Source: Manduca sexta
Taxonomy: Eukaryota > Arthropoda > Insecta > Lepidoptera > Sphingidae
Assembly: GCF_014839805.1 (NCBI RefSeq)
Contig: NC_051131.1
Location: 5,196,913-5,260,912 of the forward strand
Direction of reading: 5' to 3'
Length of the DNA stretch: 64,000 nt
Shown in pieces: positions 35,576 through 49,498 of the stretch; within the stretch, counting starts at the first letter, position 1, and each line of letters starts with the position of its first letter. The notes beneath the pieces are model-generated. The model was not told the origin of the DNA, made no database searches, and worked only from the letters and a program-made list of their open reading frames with translations. The position numbers and the translations under genes were made by a program.

Positions 35576-38323
35576 AAAAAAAACTTTTATAAATATCAAA
35601 TAAGCAAATTCATTTGTATACATTTTCGGTTACCTATATTAATTACTTATGTAGTTATGTGTAAAGTTTCAACAATAACATATTCGTCGTGTAAATTACC
35701 GGACATAATAAACAATCAGGTGTTTAACAACTAAAATACATAAACATATTAACCATCGTATGTATACAATATTTTATAAACAGCCAGATCGTTAGATAAG
35801 CTTTATATGACGCGTTTAAAATAATAGCACTGTATTGTTTGTACTCAACACGTATTTTACTTGGAAAAATATTTTCCAAGAAACCCTTTAACGTGTTTTG
35901 AGTACTTTAATATTAACACATCGTGTGTCGAAACTATAATTCATAAAAAACATTAAGTGATTTTGCCATAAAAAATCGGTTATGCTAGAGTGATTTTTAT
36001 TTGTAATATAAGTGCTTTTCCATAAACATAATTGAGGATAATTAAGTAGTTGTTCCGTTAAGATAATTGGTCGCGTTTTGAATAAAAAAATATATATCAT
36101 TAAGGGGGTGAATGGTGAAAAAGTCGCCTATTAAGCAATTTTCAACCCAAATTCAATGGATTAACGCTGGCAATAGAATCTGAACCAGAAATAAGCCAAA
36201 ACATTTGAAAGGGTTTCCTGTAGCGATTCGTACCTACCTTCAGTGTCATAGGGATACCCACCATTTTCAAATCAATCCGCACAATTTATCTAGTACATAT
36301 TTTGTGACGGTACTTTTCTTTGAGACAAACTGCATCATATACCTCGGTGTATCTTTCCCTTACCTAATGAGAGAAAGTTGTAAGTAAATCATAAAAAAAA
36401 AATCTTAAATTCAATTCCAAAAATTTAAACTCAGTAAGTTTCAAATAGCTGTAATATTTGTCAGTTGTTTAGGCAATTAATAAATCTTTGAACAAAAAAA
36501 TGTGTTCCCAAAACACAATTTAAATAATTTGATCACGACTGCAAATGTTCAAGAACTGGTTCCAAGAAATATTTCGAGTGCCAACGCCGAACAATTAATT
36601 TATGTTTTTAAACATTTGTCACCACCTTGCCCGTTAGAGATTTTGCTTATTATTGAATAAAATGAATACAATATTATTTGAAGTATTTTGCAAAAACAAT
36701 GCCAACCAGTTGACGTAAAATAATTTATTAAGCGATTGTAATTTTTAAACAATATATCAAAATTCATAAGCAAAATAAATTCATAATCTACAAGACACCA
36801 TAATCTTTTCAAAAATGTACATACACGTACAAGATTACGTCTTATTAAAATACAGCTACGCAGCAACAAACTACGCTTCTAACTTGTCATGAAATGCCCC
36901 GGGCAAAGTAAATACTGGCCTCGCTATGATTATACAGTCGTCAGATAAACCCCGGCTCTTCGGTATAAGACAATTTACCGACACCAAGGTCCCAAGTTGC
37001 CCTCTAAATTGGTACGACCTCGATTATAATATGGTCGTTAGTTGAGCTCTTTTATGGATACTTAAACTATTGTTAGAGCTCTGTCATGCCGAGATGCATT
37101 AGTGCACTTTTGTGTCGACTGTCGACGTCATCAGCGCAATTGTTCGGAATACAGAGATGCAGTTCCGTTTCATGTGTGCATAACAATTTATTATCATGCA
37201 TAGTTGGCTAAAATATTTTATCTTCTAGTTATTATGTGAATGGAAAATGTCATTAATTCCTGGAATTGATAAAATGTTTTGAATGAAATTGTTTGATGAC
37301 GAAATGCTTGTTGGTCTTGCTTTATTAACCTTATAGCAATAAACAAATAATCTAAAACATTTTACTTATAAATAAAAATGAATGCCGCAATAATTTTATA
37401 TAAAATGACATTTAAACATCACTTAAAATATGTAATATAAGATATCTAAGAATCTAGACACAAAACACCTTTACGTAGAAACTCACAAACTATAACGAAG
37501 TTTAGAACACGGAGACCTAAATAGCCGTATAATACTATATCACTTACTAAGTCCTTGGAAGTTACCGTCGTATTGTCCACTGCACAATGGCGGACGCTCC
37601 CTAAGGTCCCCTTTACTTCTATACTGTACGTGAAATACTGAATCAATTCCAGCGCCTGTGCACTAATCCCCTTTGGGAAGCTTTGAGCTGTTTCAAGCTC
37701 TAATACTCGCAGGGGAACGCCAGCCATTGTTGTTCTCAAGTTATCATTTTCCTTTAACGTTAACACCTTTAAAATGTGCCATTTGACTTTTAAAACTAAC
37801 TTTGAACATGTTTCATTTCAAAATAAGATAAGTTTTCCAATTTTATCGCGTTTTTTTTTCTTTTATTTTTCTCCCGACTTTCGAAGCATTTGCAGCCTTC
37901 GTGGTCAAGGTCAAGTAAAATTAAAATGCAAAAAGCCTCGATTAAATCGGATCACTAGTTTTATTTCTATGTGTAACATTCGCGTAAACATAGGAAATCA
38001 TTATGTCAGTAATCTGTTCAATTTCGAAATTCGAATATACCAGTAGCCTGGTTTATTTTTAAATGTAACCGAAATACATTTATTTTTTCATTCTTATATA
38101 TTATAGCCAGTATATTAACATTTTGATGCCATCTATAAAAAAATAAAGATTTTATGTGTTTATGCAAAAAAATACAATTTATGAGGAAAAAATACGTACA
38201 TATCCAACAAATTTTAAATCGTTTTGACTAATATGTAAATATTCATAGTAAATTTATCCGGTAAATTAATTTGTTATATCTAATTAAATATTATAATATA
38301 TTAAAGTATGTACATTATTTATA
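35576..38323 (+). other. EcR long intron before the ratchet point
   Basis: AT-rich. An inverted repeat CTTGGAAAA...TTTTCCAAG is at 35861-35881. Frames of 89 to 106 codons here show no domain. Confidence 0.45.
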
Positions 38324-38350
38324 TTATCTTTGTTTCTGTTACAGGTAAGT
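38324..38350 (+). promoter_or_regulatory. Recursive splice site (ratchet point) in the long EcR intron
   Basis: A pyrimidine-rich tract ending TTACAG (to 38344) is followed at once by GTAAGT (38345-38350). An acceptor abutting a donor with no exon between is the consensus of insect recursive splice sites, which let very long introns be removed in steps. It lies about 20 kb after the EcR-A donor and in the same orientation. A CTAAT branch-point-like sequence is about 60 bases upstream. It is the only perfect AG/GTAAGT junction I found on the + strand. Confidence 0.65.
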
Positions 38351-39360
38351 TACAAAACAAATCATCCAAACTATGAAAAATCGGACTGTGTTGGATGAAA
38401 TCCAGAAGATTACAGGTATTTTGCTGACAAGTTTCTAGTAGTCGCCGGAACAAACCCGACTTTAATTCGTAGCCGCATGCTTACAAAATACATTAATTTT
38501 GGTTATTCATGAGCGTTGTTGTTGAACAACATACATGAGCCATCAATTATCATTTGATTAAGGCCTATAATTAGCCTAAAACTCCCCAACACGCTATCCA
38601 AACAAATTATATGAGATGTTTGAAAAGTTTAATAGTACGCATTAAATTTAATAGTACGCGTCACAAAAATCGCTTTAGTTACCCAATATGGCGGGTATCG
38701 TAGTGAAATCGCAATAGAAAGTGTAGTGGTTAGCCGCCAATACCGCCCTCTTATTTAAACTAGACATCTGCTAACTTCGTCTGTTATTACTTTCGAATTG
38801 GATTTGCACTCCGATTTACTGCTTCTATAATTTGTTTATGGTAATTGAGGAAGGCAGAGTGCACTTATTGCTTTGCTAGGTAGCAACTATGGATAATGAC
38901 AATAATTATTATCAGTCATTTCTTGTTTTGCAGTTACTCAAGCCTTGCGTAATATCTTATCTTCATTGATAGCATATTTTCGAATTACCTACCATTTTGT
39001 CATGCGTGACGTGAGACACTGATTATTATTGATTGGCATATGAGTATTAAAAGGATTTTTTTATTATATTAATCCAAATTACAGTAATTATTATGATATT
39101 ACCTAACCGCGTATTAAATATTCCGATAAAGAAGAATTAAACCTATTGACATCAGTCTCACTCAAGAACACTCAAGTATGGCTGCACCTTTCCAACTATC
39201 AGTTTAATTCTTCATAGTTTCTGTTATTGTTTGACATACAATTAATTTTAAATTTAATTATTATTAAAACAAAGTTCGTAATTTGAATTTAAATAGATTC
39301 CGAAAATTCGAATATGACACAAAATCATAACAATAATGCAACACTAAAATTGTTCTAACA

Positions 39361-39472
39361 GCGCCATCTGTCGAGTAAAATCGCCAAGTGTTGACATTTC
39401 ATAGTAGAACAGGTAAATAATTACCGGTCCATTCATTGTGTCAGTTGCGCTTCGTCGCGTTCCAGAGGGCGC
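39361..39472. promoter_or_regulatory. Pair of CTCF-core-like sites
   Basis: GCGCCATCT at 39361-39369 is the reverse complement of AGATGGCGC. CCAGAGGGCGC at 39462-39472 carries AGAGGGCGC on the + strand. Both fit the fly CTCF core and they are in opposite orientations about 100 bases apart, in a locally GC-richer stretch within the EcR intron. Confidence 0.35.
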
Positions 39473-40549
39473 GGCATTATCGCAACAATAGTATAGCGCG
39501 TAGGTCCGCTATTGTGAACTGACCTTTAGCTGCAATTTTCTATCGACTTCGTGGGACAAATGCCGTGAATCATTATAATATATTTAAAATTATATCAAAA
39601 ATAATGTGTGGTATTGAAATCGCTCTCCTGGAAACAATCTTAAATTTTGTTATGTACGTTTCTGCAACATTAATTATTACGGGTTTGTAACAAATATTTT
39701 TATAATTTGAACTTTATATAAGTCAAAATCACGCCCTGCTATTTTTAAACTATACTATTTATCTAGTCTCTACATTGAAACTAATTAAGTACTAAAACAT
39801 TTCACGACATTATATTGTTATAATAAATCTATGCAATTAATATAAACATCTACATACAACATTGCAAGACTAGGCTATTTTTGGCAACTATAATTACGCT
39901 TCAGTGTGAACCTGGCTCATGTTTACACAGTGACGGCCAATGAGTAATGGCCGGGACCCGATGAGATCACTTTCAAATGGTGCTAATTTGAAACAACCAA
40001 CAACCCTGAGTGCTGTTACATTTTATCCCGCCTCCGACTTCGTTTGAGTTAAGCTGTTAACTCGATAACAACGAAAATTGCGTCTATGTGCATGTTGGAC
40101 GAAATGTTTAAAACTATGCTGGTAAATGTGAATAATTAAGCAGAAATTCGTTATTATTTAATTACTTTTCAAAAGCAAGAAAACTATGTGATTAGTACTT
40201 AATATAAATAACTATTTTTAGTTGCAGGGCTTTAAATATCTGCGACGGCCTTTTATTACCTGTTTCTTATGTTTTCTTAACAATATAATAATAACAATGA
40301 AGCCCCATGTCTTTTCTTACTTTAGAAAAATATCCTAACCATAATTATTATTACACTCATCACTGTAATATTATTATATAGAACTGCATTTTTACAAAAT
40401 AAGATTATAATCATAACCGAAAACACTGGTATTATTATTAAAATAATGATCAGGACATTAAAAAAGTAAACATAGTAGGTATCATAAATTTACCTACAAA
40501 ATATAAGTTTTCATCAAAACATTATGAATGAACCTCATTTGTCATAACA

Positions 40550-40790
40550 TGTTACCAGCGCCATCTGTTGTAATAACGTAAAACTCGGTCTCGAGCATGC
40601 GTCATGTCGACATTGACCGCTAGATGGGGGCACCAGTACATATTATGAATGGCGCGCGCGGTTAACGAACGTTCTTGACTGAGCGCTAGAGTTCGTTTCG
40701 TTTGTCGATTCGTCGTGACACAACAACAAACGTCAGAGTAGAGCGAGTTTAAAACGATTTCGCAGCCGCGAAACGAAACAAAACACAAAT
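40550..40790. promoter_or_regulatory. CpG-rich intronic island with CTCF-like site
   Basis: This GC- and CpG-rich patch starts with GCGCCATCT (40558-40566, CTCF-core-like on the minus strand). It contains GTTTCGTTT near 40695 and the inverted AAACGAAAC near 40774. The 78-codon minus-strand frame over it has no recognisable domain. An alternative promoter, enhancer or insulator is possible. A further AGATGGCGC is at 41275-41283. Confidence 0.3.
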
Positions 40791-41283
40791 CTATTCACGT
40801 CGAACAAAAACTGTAGGTTGGAGCACAAATAAAACTTGTTTTAAATTATACTTTATTTTTAAAAGGTAGCTACTTGATTGTATAGTAATATTATTAATGT
40901 AAATTCGCCATTAGTGGTTTGTGAGCAGCGTTATGCAATACAAATTTTCCTATTTAGTTGGATACTAGAATGACATAATAATATTATATCGTTGCGAGAC
41001 CATTAACCTTTGGCAGGAAATCGGGAAGTATATTGTATTTTAAAATATCTTAGATGGGTGACTATTATACTATTATTACCTACTCTGATATTTTAATATG
41101 AATTTTAAGGTTTTTATGAATTGTGGTGAGAGTACGCCACTTATAATTTTCACTCGGCCGCAAATGGAACAAAATGAGAACTAATCTATAAGAATCTTCT
41201 CAAAAGTCTATCAGTATCCTCAGTATTACGGAAACAAGACGGAGAAAAAAGTGTTATTTAAGGTTTAGGTTAAAAGATGGCGC

Positions 41284-44200
41284 TAGTTGCATTCAAACAA
41301 TTCAATATTATTCAAACGCGAAAAATAATTGTATGTGTCACATAACTTCAATATTTATAAACGCCAGTGTAAATTACACTTAGCTGTCATAATATTTAAT
41401 TTACGCGTGCTGAAAACTTATTAAGATAATTAAATAAGAATACCATTAATATAATATCCATTATTATCATTTTAACCATCATACCAGTCTATCGTTGTGC
41501 ACGTTTAAATGAATAAATACAGAAATAAATATTACGCAACACTATTACACCTATCATATTAAATCGATGCCTTTGCTCGGTTCATAGTGACGCCATGTTT
41601 ATGTGCATTACTTTAATGGTTTGAAGTATTGATTTGATACGTGAGGGGTGATTTGCTGTCATATTAATTAACAAAAACATGTAACATCGGACGTGACTCA
41701 CGCACGTCGATTTCAAACAAAAATAATTCCAATTTATTTTTAGACGTATAAATACGATTTATTTGTGTATGTTAACAGAATGATTTTTAAATATTTACCG
41801 AATACGTGGAGATTTGAAAGATACCTTTCAATTTACACTTTAAAAAATCTGTGAATCCCGCGTTGAGACGGCAACGATCTTCTTGTCCGAAACGACATTG
41901 ACACGTATAAAAAATAAAAGCGGCAAATGGTGTTGGTTTTTAACATTTATTAACCATAGTCATAAAGTAAGGGCCAAGGCAAAAAAAAACATTCTGACGC
42001 TACTGCATCAGAATGTGTTGAGCCTTAATAAGATTCGTATCTTGTTAGGATTTTTTATTTTATTGCATATTTATTTTATTATTTTTTTCAAATTTATGGG
42101 CAAATGTTTTTTCACGTATTTCTTACGTATTATCATTGCTATGCACGATATGCCCTAAACAATTGATAAGTCGTTGATTATAAGCCAATTGAAGCAAAGA
42201 AAAAAACTTGACATTTCGTGACGTCGCTAATTAAAGCCATAAAGACCCAAAAGGCAAAGCGGCCATTCAAACATCTTCACCTACCAAAAGCATTTTAAAA
42301 TTAATCCCTTAAGGTAGATTTTAGATTGCATTTACCACAAATTAATATTTTCTTACATTCATGTCGGATACCTTAATTTTATTGCTATCTACAATGAAAA
42401 ATGCGACTTCACAATAACAATTTTAATCAAAGCAACAATTCTCCCCAATTATCGCAATGAAACTTATCTTAATACTTAATATCCACGCACCGGTAGATAA
42501 TCGTGTTTAGATTATTCTAAATAACACTTTAATTATTCGTAAAATCGGTTAAAGTTATAGTCTATTGTTAGAGAGAAAAAAAGTTACGATTTTATTCATA
42601 CGAATTCAACGTAAAAAAACATTTACATTAAAATTAGAACACCGTTGTTTTTCGACTGGTCATCAAACTTTACGGTGTGTGCGCACGACGTATGTACATA
42701 CACGTCGAGTTGTGACAAAAAGTTACAGTGGAATAAAAGACATTATAATATTTATTCCATTTGTTGATTGTGGGGTATTTTACAAATTGAGAAAAAAATA
42801 TTTTAATGTAATTAGGTGATAAAAATATGGCGTATCTCGGATATTGTATGTCGAGTTGTCTAATATGAAAATAATTATGATAGCTTCTCCTATAATTTAA
42901 CCCGTAAACAATAAGAAATTTTGTAACAAAATATCTGTCATAAGAGGGCAAAACTTAGGTAATGTTATACAAATATAGTTTCTTATAGTTCCTCTAGCAT
43001 TTACTAAGCCTCCATTTGTATGAAAGTATTTTCTTGAAAATAAAAATAAAACTTATTTTACTCCAAAATATATTATACTAATATACTATAAAATTTATTT
43101 ACATAAGATTTTTAGAATCGAATGCTGCTAAATATAGCTCCCTAAAGAACACTGAACATGATTACGGCACATTTTATCATATACATGTATTACATCCTTC
43201 AGAATTTCACGAATTTCACCGTCTATTTCGAAGCTTTGTACAAAAATTACATGGATTGGATCACAGTCAGCTGCACCTCGATTAACACACCCATTATTGA
43301 TTAGGGCGGCGCCGCGCTTTTTCCTTGTGTATCCAGATCAATAAACTTAATACGACATGCAGACGCATTTCCATTTTTTCTATAGCTCTATTAAATGGCA
43401 AGAAATGTCATAGTACGTAGGGTATAATAATGACGGTAAATATATATTGATATCTGTTATAACTCTCGTAGTACTTAAGTATTTAAGCAAAATATAACTA
43501 TAAACGATGTGAAATAAAATAGAGTAAGTATAGATTTATTTACTTAGTTAAAACGGTAAAACAACTTTTTCTAGTTTTAATATTATTTTCAGTACTTCGG
43601 ATATCGTTTCCATAATTTTCGAAACAGAAGTCCCAAAACAACTTCGTCTTAATAAGAGACCGCACAAGGAATCTAAATTACAAGCATCAAAGGCCTAACC
43701 ACACACAGCCCTTTGATTAATCATTGTAAAATTAATTTAATAATTCTCAATAAGCTGGTTCTGAGAACATTGTAATTAGAAGGCATCGCTTGATTGAGCT
43801 CCAATAATGCTTGCATCACGCTTCCATCGGCCATTATTAGCGTCGATAACGTAATGAACCGTCCTGTCTGTCGCCTCCGAGCTATATGTAGCATGTGTGC
43901 AAAATATCATGAGAATTTTGCACATAATTTGAAGTTTTGTCTCTGAGTCTGCCTTTCGTACTCCAATTTGCTTTAGCTATTTTTCAAAGTAATTATTCTA
44001 GAAGCGTAGATTACGTGTATATGCGATGATGTCTGTTCATCATAAATCGTATTTAAGCCTTTATTTTACAAAATATATTTCGCATTTTCAACGCAATCGT
44101 ATTTTACAGCATGCATCTGACAAAGACAACGAAACAAACAATCCAACCGTTTAAGCAAACGATTATTCATTCAGTGGTTTGAATTTATAATATTAATGTC

Positions 44201-44558
44201 GCAACGTTTTTAAACCGATAAAATTATGCAATTAATTTGTTTGCAATTAATTAATTATTTGCTGTAGACATATATGGACAATTTTAATGGGTGCCTCTGA
44301 TAAGTTTTTTGCGTAATGACTTTTATAAATTGATCAACTAAATATAAGTTCGCGCTTGTGTCCCTAAAAGGTAGACAGATTTGCATCTACTGTATCCATC
44401 ATCTTATTTTACAAAAAATTTAATCCCGCGAAACTTACTTGCATTTTCAGTCGATAGACAGAACTATTTCTAATGTCTAATATGGCAATCAAACCTAAAT
44501 CATCACCATTTCAAAGCACGAACTTTGCTAAGGAAGTAATACTAAACATACAATTTTG
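41284..44558 (+). other. EcR long intron
   Basis: AT-rich; overlapping + and - frames at 42565-42951 show no domain. Nothing else recognised. Confidence 0.45.
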
Positions 44559-44715
44559 ACCCCTTTTTAAGCACTTTTCGCGCACGGAGGAGTATGAGAT
44601 TTGGCATAATTAATGTCATATAGAGAAACAGTGCAGAAAAATAAAACTTATATATAATACGTGTTATAAATATATTCAATTCGACGGTCAATTTGGACCA
44701 CTAGTTTACATTATA
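44559..44715 (+). repeat. Dispersed repeat pair, member 2
   Basis: Direct repeat of 24522-24680, about 20 kb apart, with the recursive splice site at 38345 between them. Class unknown. Confidence 0.6.
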
Positions 44716-47700
44716 TTGAATAATTTTAAAATCATTAAAAATATTATTGTGCCATTATTATTATACGGTCAATGGCTTGAAGAAAATATCCGTCATGCGT
44801 GATGCTGGTTTTGTAGTCTTTCAAAAAAATAATTCCCTAACCTGATTTTCAATTAATCATCCACATGTCATCATATATTGACCCCATACTGGGCGCATGG
44901 TCGTTTTAACATGCTACTGAGACAGCTTTGCCAATATTTTTGTGAGTTCGTTAAATTTTCACTTCATCGTGACCGGACTTGCAAACTGTCTTGCTTGACA
45001 GTCAAAATTGTAATCGACTATAAGCTATCAGTTAATATGAAGCGGAAAGTAACTTTTTAAATATTTTTCACATAACGATATAGAATAATAAGCAATACAA
45101 AAGAAGGTCAGACTTCAGCAGGATTTTTTAAATTTAAAATACACATACGGTTTATTTCGTATCAAGATAAACAATGATTCATACAGGTACATAGAGGATG
45201 AACGTTTACCCATATAGTTGCAATAAACGTTAAAGTTTATGCAACCATTGTCATCATCGGACGCAATGATGAAAAATCATCTAAAAGTAGACACGGCAAC
45301 ACGTTCGTTGTCAAGTTCATCATTAGCGAAATGATCTCATCAGCCCACAGCCACGACATAACACATTGTGATAAATGTCCGCCCGTCGCTCTTCGTTTAT
45401 AAATTATACGTTCAACGCTATCCGTCGATCTGTAATTGAAGAGAATTGCCGCAATTTATAAGGCACAGCCTCTTTTGAACAACCAATGAATTGAGCAATT
45501 AGCCTGGTAAGAATTTACTCGATCAAAAAAAAATGGACGCCAGTAAAGTTAATTAAACTGGGCATTGTCACGGCCCGATTGAGGGAAAAAAGTAAACATC
45601 TCTCATCAAATTATTTAAAGAGGGAAGAGTGACTGGAAGACCACGGGTGCCAAATGCATTCCAACGTTGTTGTCGCGCGTATAATTTAAATCACGCATCA
45701 CATGCGGTCACAGTGATTTAGATTCAGCGGTGTTTTTCTGTTTTCAGTCCGTGTCTGTTGCCATTTTTGTGGCTAAGTAGTGTTTTTAACATTTTTCTCT
45801 GTCTTTCAATTTACAAACGCCCACCTGTTGTTTTTTCCGCTTATTGGTGCACAGTACACGAGTTCTAAAAATGTATTTTGAAAAATAAGGAAGAAATAAT
45901 TAATAATTTTGTGGTGGCTTTTGGAGTGAGCAATCGGTATTCAGTGGTTTGAGGTAAGGCTAGGGTGCCCTATTCCGTCTGCATATTCGTCGTTTTAGCT
46001 AATACGGGTGTTTTAATCGAACTGCTTTGATAGCCGTATAAGTTAATGGTGTTTTTTCTTTCTGCCTGACTTTACAAGTATTCCAGCGCAATGACGTAGC
46101 GTAGTGAAGCCTATCTTTGGCGTGATATAACGTTTGCGTCAATAAAAGTGTAATGAACTTCATTCTCCCTTATATTAATATACCTAAGCCACAGAATCGC
46201 AGTTTTCTCCAATTGGTCGTGTTAAAATAAATTCAATTAAGTTTGGAAAAATCTTGTAATCAACGCCGATAACTGCTTGATAAAAACGGAAAGAATTAAT
46301 CTATATGAACGTGCAATTCTATAACTTGTTATCAGAGCCATTAAAGTAATACCTCTGTAGAATATATAAACGGATATTAGTTCTTGCCCTCTCGATATAT
46401 TTGACAGTATTACCGCATTAAGTCTTCTCCAGGGGTGAAGCTACGTATCAGTAATTCGGAGCCTCCGTGCTTTAGGAACCTCTCTTGGGCCATATCTTTA
46501 TTAAACTAAGCAGGCACCCGAATGGCATTGCTCTCAAGATCCCTTAACTTTTGATATAGGGTTCTTTATCACTGGTTTTTTAAAAATCTAAACAAGACAA
46601 CCGCAACTAAAGCGCATCCCTTGGCCCATGTCTACTTTAAACTAAGCAAGCGCCTAAAAAAAAAAAGAAAAAAAAAACTTGGCATTGTCCTGAAAGGCCG
46701 TCAAATTTTACATAGGGTCCTACGAGCTACATCACTCGCCTTTAAAGACGTAAATACAAGGCAACAGTAACTAAAGCGAATACTAACCACTGTTATAAAA
46801 GGCCAAAGATTACAATCGCAATTAATAAACCTAGTCCACACGAGGTTGATACTCCTTACACACGTAACAAATTAAATATTCATTAATGTCAAAAGTTAAT
46901 TTACCCGACTATTTACTAAAAATATATTTATATTCACCGAACTAAACTTGGTGATTATAAAATACAATGAGAACAGTGAAATGGCGATATTCCTTATTAA
47001 AAATTCAATTAAAACGAAGCGCATTTTGTAACAAAGGCGCTTTGTTTCAAAGTTACCATTATGGTGAAGAACGAAATAATGAAATCGCGCGTGTCTCGGC
47101 CACCTCTTCTTAATTTGTATAAGTATTATTGCACGTATTATGTAGTTATGAATGCGCGCCGTACAAAAGGCATAAAAACATCTTGAATAGATTTTTGTAC
47201 AGACTCAGTCTGTCTGTTGGATTTATCGTTCTTTGTAGCCGGTGATTACATTTATTTTAAGACTGTTTTTTGTGTCTATTTAGGTATCAATTACCTTTTT
47301 CGGTGAGGTACAGTCAACCACTAAAGTAGCTGGACAAATTCAAAACTTGAAAACGTTTGTACACATTAACAATAGCTGAAAATGTACTTTTTCTTAATCT
47401 TAAAAACAGGAAACTCCTTGGAGTTTATATTAGTGAATAAAAAAAAATTACTGATACGGACACAGAAGTTTAAAGGAGATTTAAAGTTCTCAATTCGTTC
47501 AGCTACTTTTGTGACTGACTGTACAATAAATCCTTTTACATTTATATAATAATGTTATTACTGGTAATAAAATGTCTACATAAAGCTATTTTACGAATAA
47601 ATTTGCGTATAGTTTTTCATGTCTAAGTATTCGCCATTCAAATTGGCTACAGCACACGTTTAAAATTACTTACATACCATAAAGCTTTTATTGCCTACAG

Positions 47701-48486
47701 CGAATGGTTGCTATCTCAATCGAAAATACACTCATTACGTCAAGGTGTAATTTGCCCTGAAATAAAATGAAATTGTGTAGGCAATACACATTTTATGACG
47801 GAGGCGTTAGTTCAGTCCGATTTAATGGAAGAGGCTATTATTTATTTTCATCAATTTCATTTAGGTATTAAGAATGCTAGTACATAATTTTTAGCAATAT
47901 TAATAATTCGTGTATTAACTATAACGCAGGATCTTCATTCATGGAAGGATCTTGGGTAGGCCTTTGCCCGATATTATAACATTATAGGCTAATACAATAT
48001 TAAAGCGTTGTACCGGGGTCATAAAGCCAAATGTTCATATTTATTTTAATATAATTCGTACGTATCAATTATGTTGGATATTTGGTAACATAACGTCTTG
48101 TTTTTTTTTTCTTAAGACAACAAATAACGGTTCAATAAATTATGCTTCCAATTAACAATGAATGCGGCGGTAAACAATAAAGTAACATATAAAATATAAC
48201 TCTTAACTCGTTATTGTTCATTATGCATCATTGAGGAATTAAAACGTCCATTTGTAATGTATTGAAATGTACGTGGGAAGTCCAAATGACGCCAAGCAAG
48301 ATCGTCGCTACAGATATATTAGTGTAGGAAGTGTTTGTATTAACTTCTATATCGAATAGGATATGTATATATTGTGTAACGATCGCCTTGACGAATATAT
48401 ACGTCATACAACCAAATGACGAGACGAGCAAATCATTAATTATAATAACCAATTATCATTGGCATAAATAGTAGTAACATTTAAAA
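44716..48486 (+). other. EcR long intron
   Basis: AT-rich with the tandem units at 46.5-46.8 kb. A good acceptor-like tract ending TTTTCAG is at about 45747, but no open coding frame with a donor follows it. Confidence 0.4.
46487..46790 (+). repeat. Two diverged tandem units
   Basis: Unit 1 (46487-46622) and unit 2 (46623-46790) share 'ggcc.atgtct..tttaaactaagca.gc', 'ttggcattg', 'atagggt', and 'acaaggcaac.g.aactaaagcg'. Unit 2 has an A-rich insertion. Confidence 0.45.
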
Positions 48487-49445
48487 TCTATACTTATAAT
48501 AAATCTGTAGAGAGGTCAATTCTGTACATGAAATATATTTCAAAAATAACTATCAGGGGGTGATTAGGGATCGATACTGATTCCAAAAATGCAATTAGTA
48601 AAATTTTTGTCTGTCTGTCTGTCTGTATAACCGTTATAGAAACAAAAACTACTCGACGGATTTTAACGAAACTTGGTACAATTATTTTTCATACTCCTGT
48701 GCTGGTTATAGTATACTTTTCATCACGCTACAATTAATAGGAGCAGAGCAGTGAAGGGAAATGTTGGGAAAACGGGAGAAGTTACTCCATTTTTTAAGCT
48801 TCCGTCGCGTGTGCAACCTTAATGGTTAAAGCTACATAGAAATCATGTATGACGGAAATGTTCTCCTTAAAATTATGTAAAAAATATCCCACGACAGCAT
48901 ATGTCTATCTTTTATGGTTGACTCACAATGACACGTGTAACTCCCGATAGCTTAGCAGTTCGAAGCTTTCTCATTATATTTGTTTACTAATCTTAGGAAC
49001 TATCGGTCCAAACTGAAAAATTCTTTTTGCGTTGGATAGCCCTTTATTTGTGGATTGCTATAGGCTATATATCATCACGCTATACCCAATAGGAACGGAG
49101 CAGTAATGAAACATGTTACAAATACGGGGACAATTTATTAGTTTTGAGAGCTTCCGTTGCGTGCGCTGCGTAAACGGTTAAAGTTATGCAACAATGATGT
49201 ATGTCGGGATTATTCCTCTAAAAAAGTTCTAAAAAAATATATTATAAAACAAAGTCCCCCGCTGCATCCGTTTGCCTGAACGTCTTAAACTCAAAAACTA
49301 CCCAACGTATTAAGATAAAATTTGGTATGGAGACAGTTTGAAACTCTGGGAAGAACATAGGCTCCAGGGAAACTACTACTTTTATAATGGAAAACTTTAG
49401 CCTGAAAAACTTTATAACGCGGGCGGAGCCGCGAGCAAAAGCTAG
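48487..49445 (+). mobile_element. Helitron with internally duplicated body
   Basis: 5' TC follows A at 48486; the 3' end is CTAG (49442-49445) followed by T, preceded by a CGCGGGCGGAGCCGCG hairpin. A GTCT microsatellite is at about 48609-48627. The body contains two diverged copies of a block with 'catcacgcta', 'aataggagc.gagcagt' and 'gcttccgt.gcgtg' (about 48600-48905 and 48955-49240). No coding capacity. Confidence 0.72.
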
Positions 49446-49498
49446 TATTGAAATATAAAACAACAAATAGCCCAGCGCTCGTTACTGCGAGATGACAA

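Noticed and set aside
45732..45800. Possible exon after the acceptor-like TTTTCAG
   Set aside because: No frame ending in a donor and no similarity to EcR follows it.
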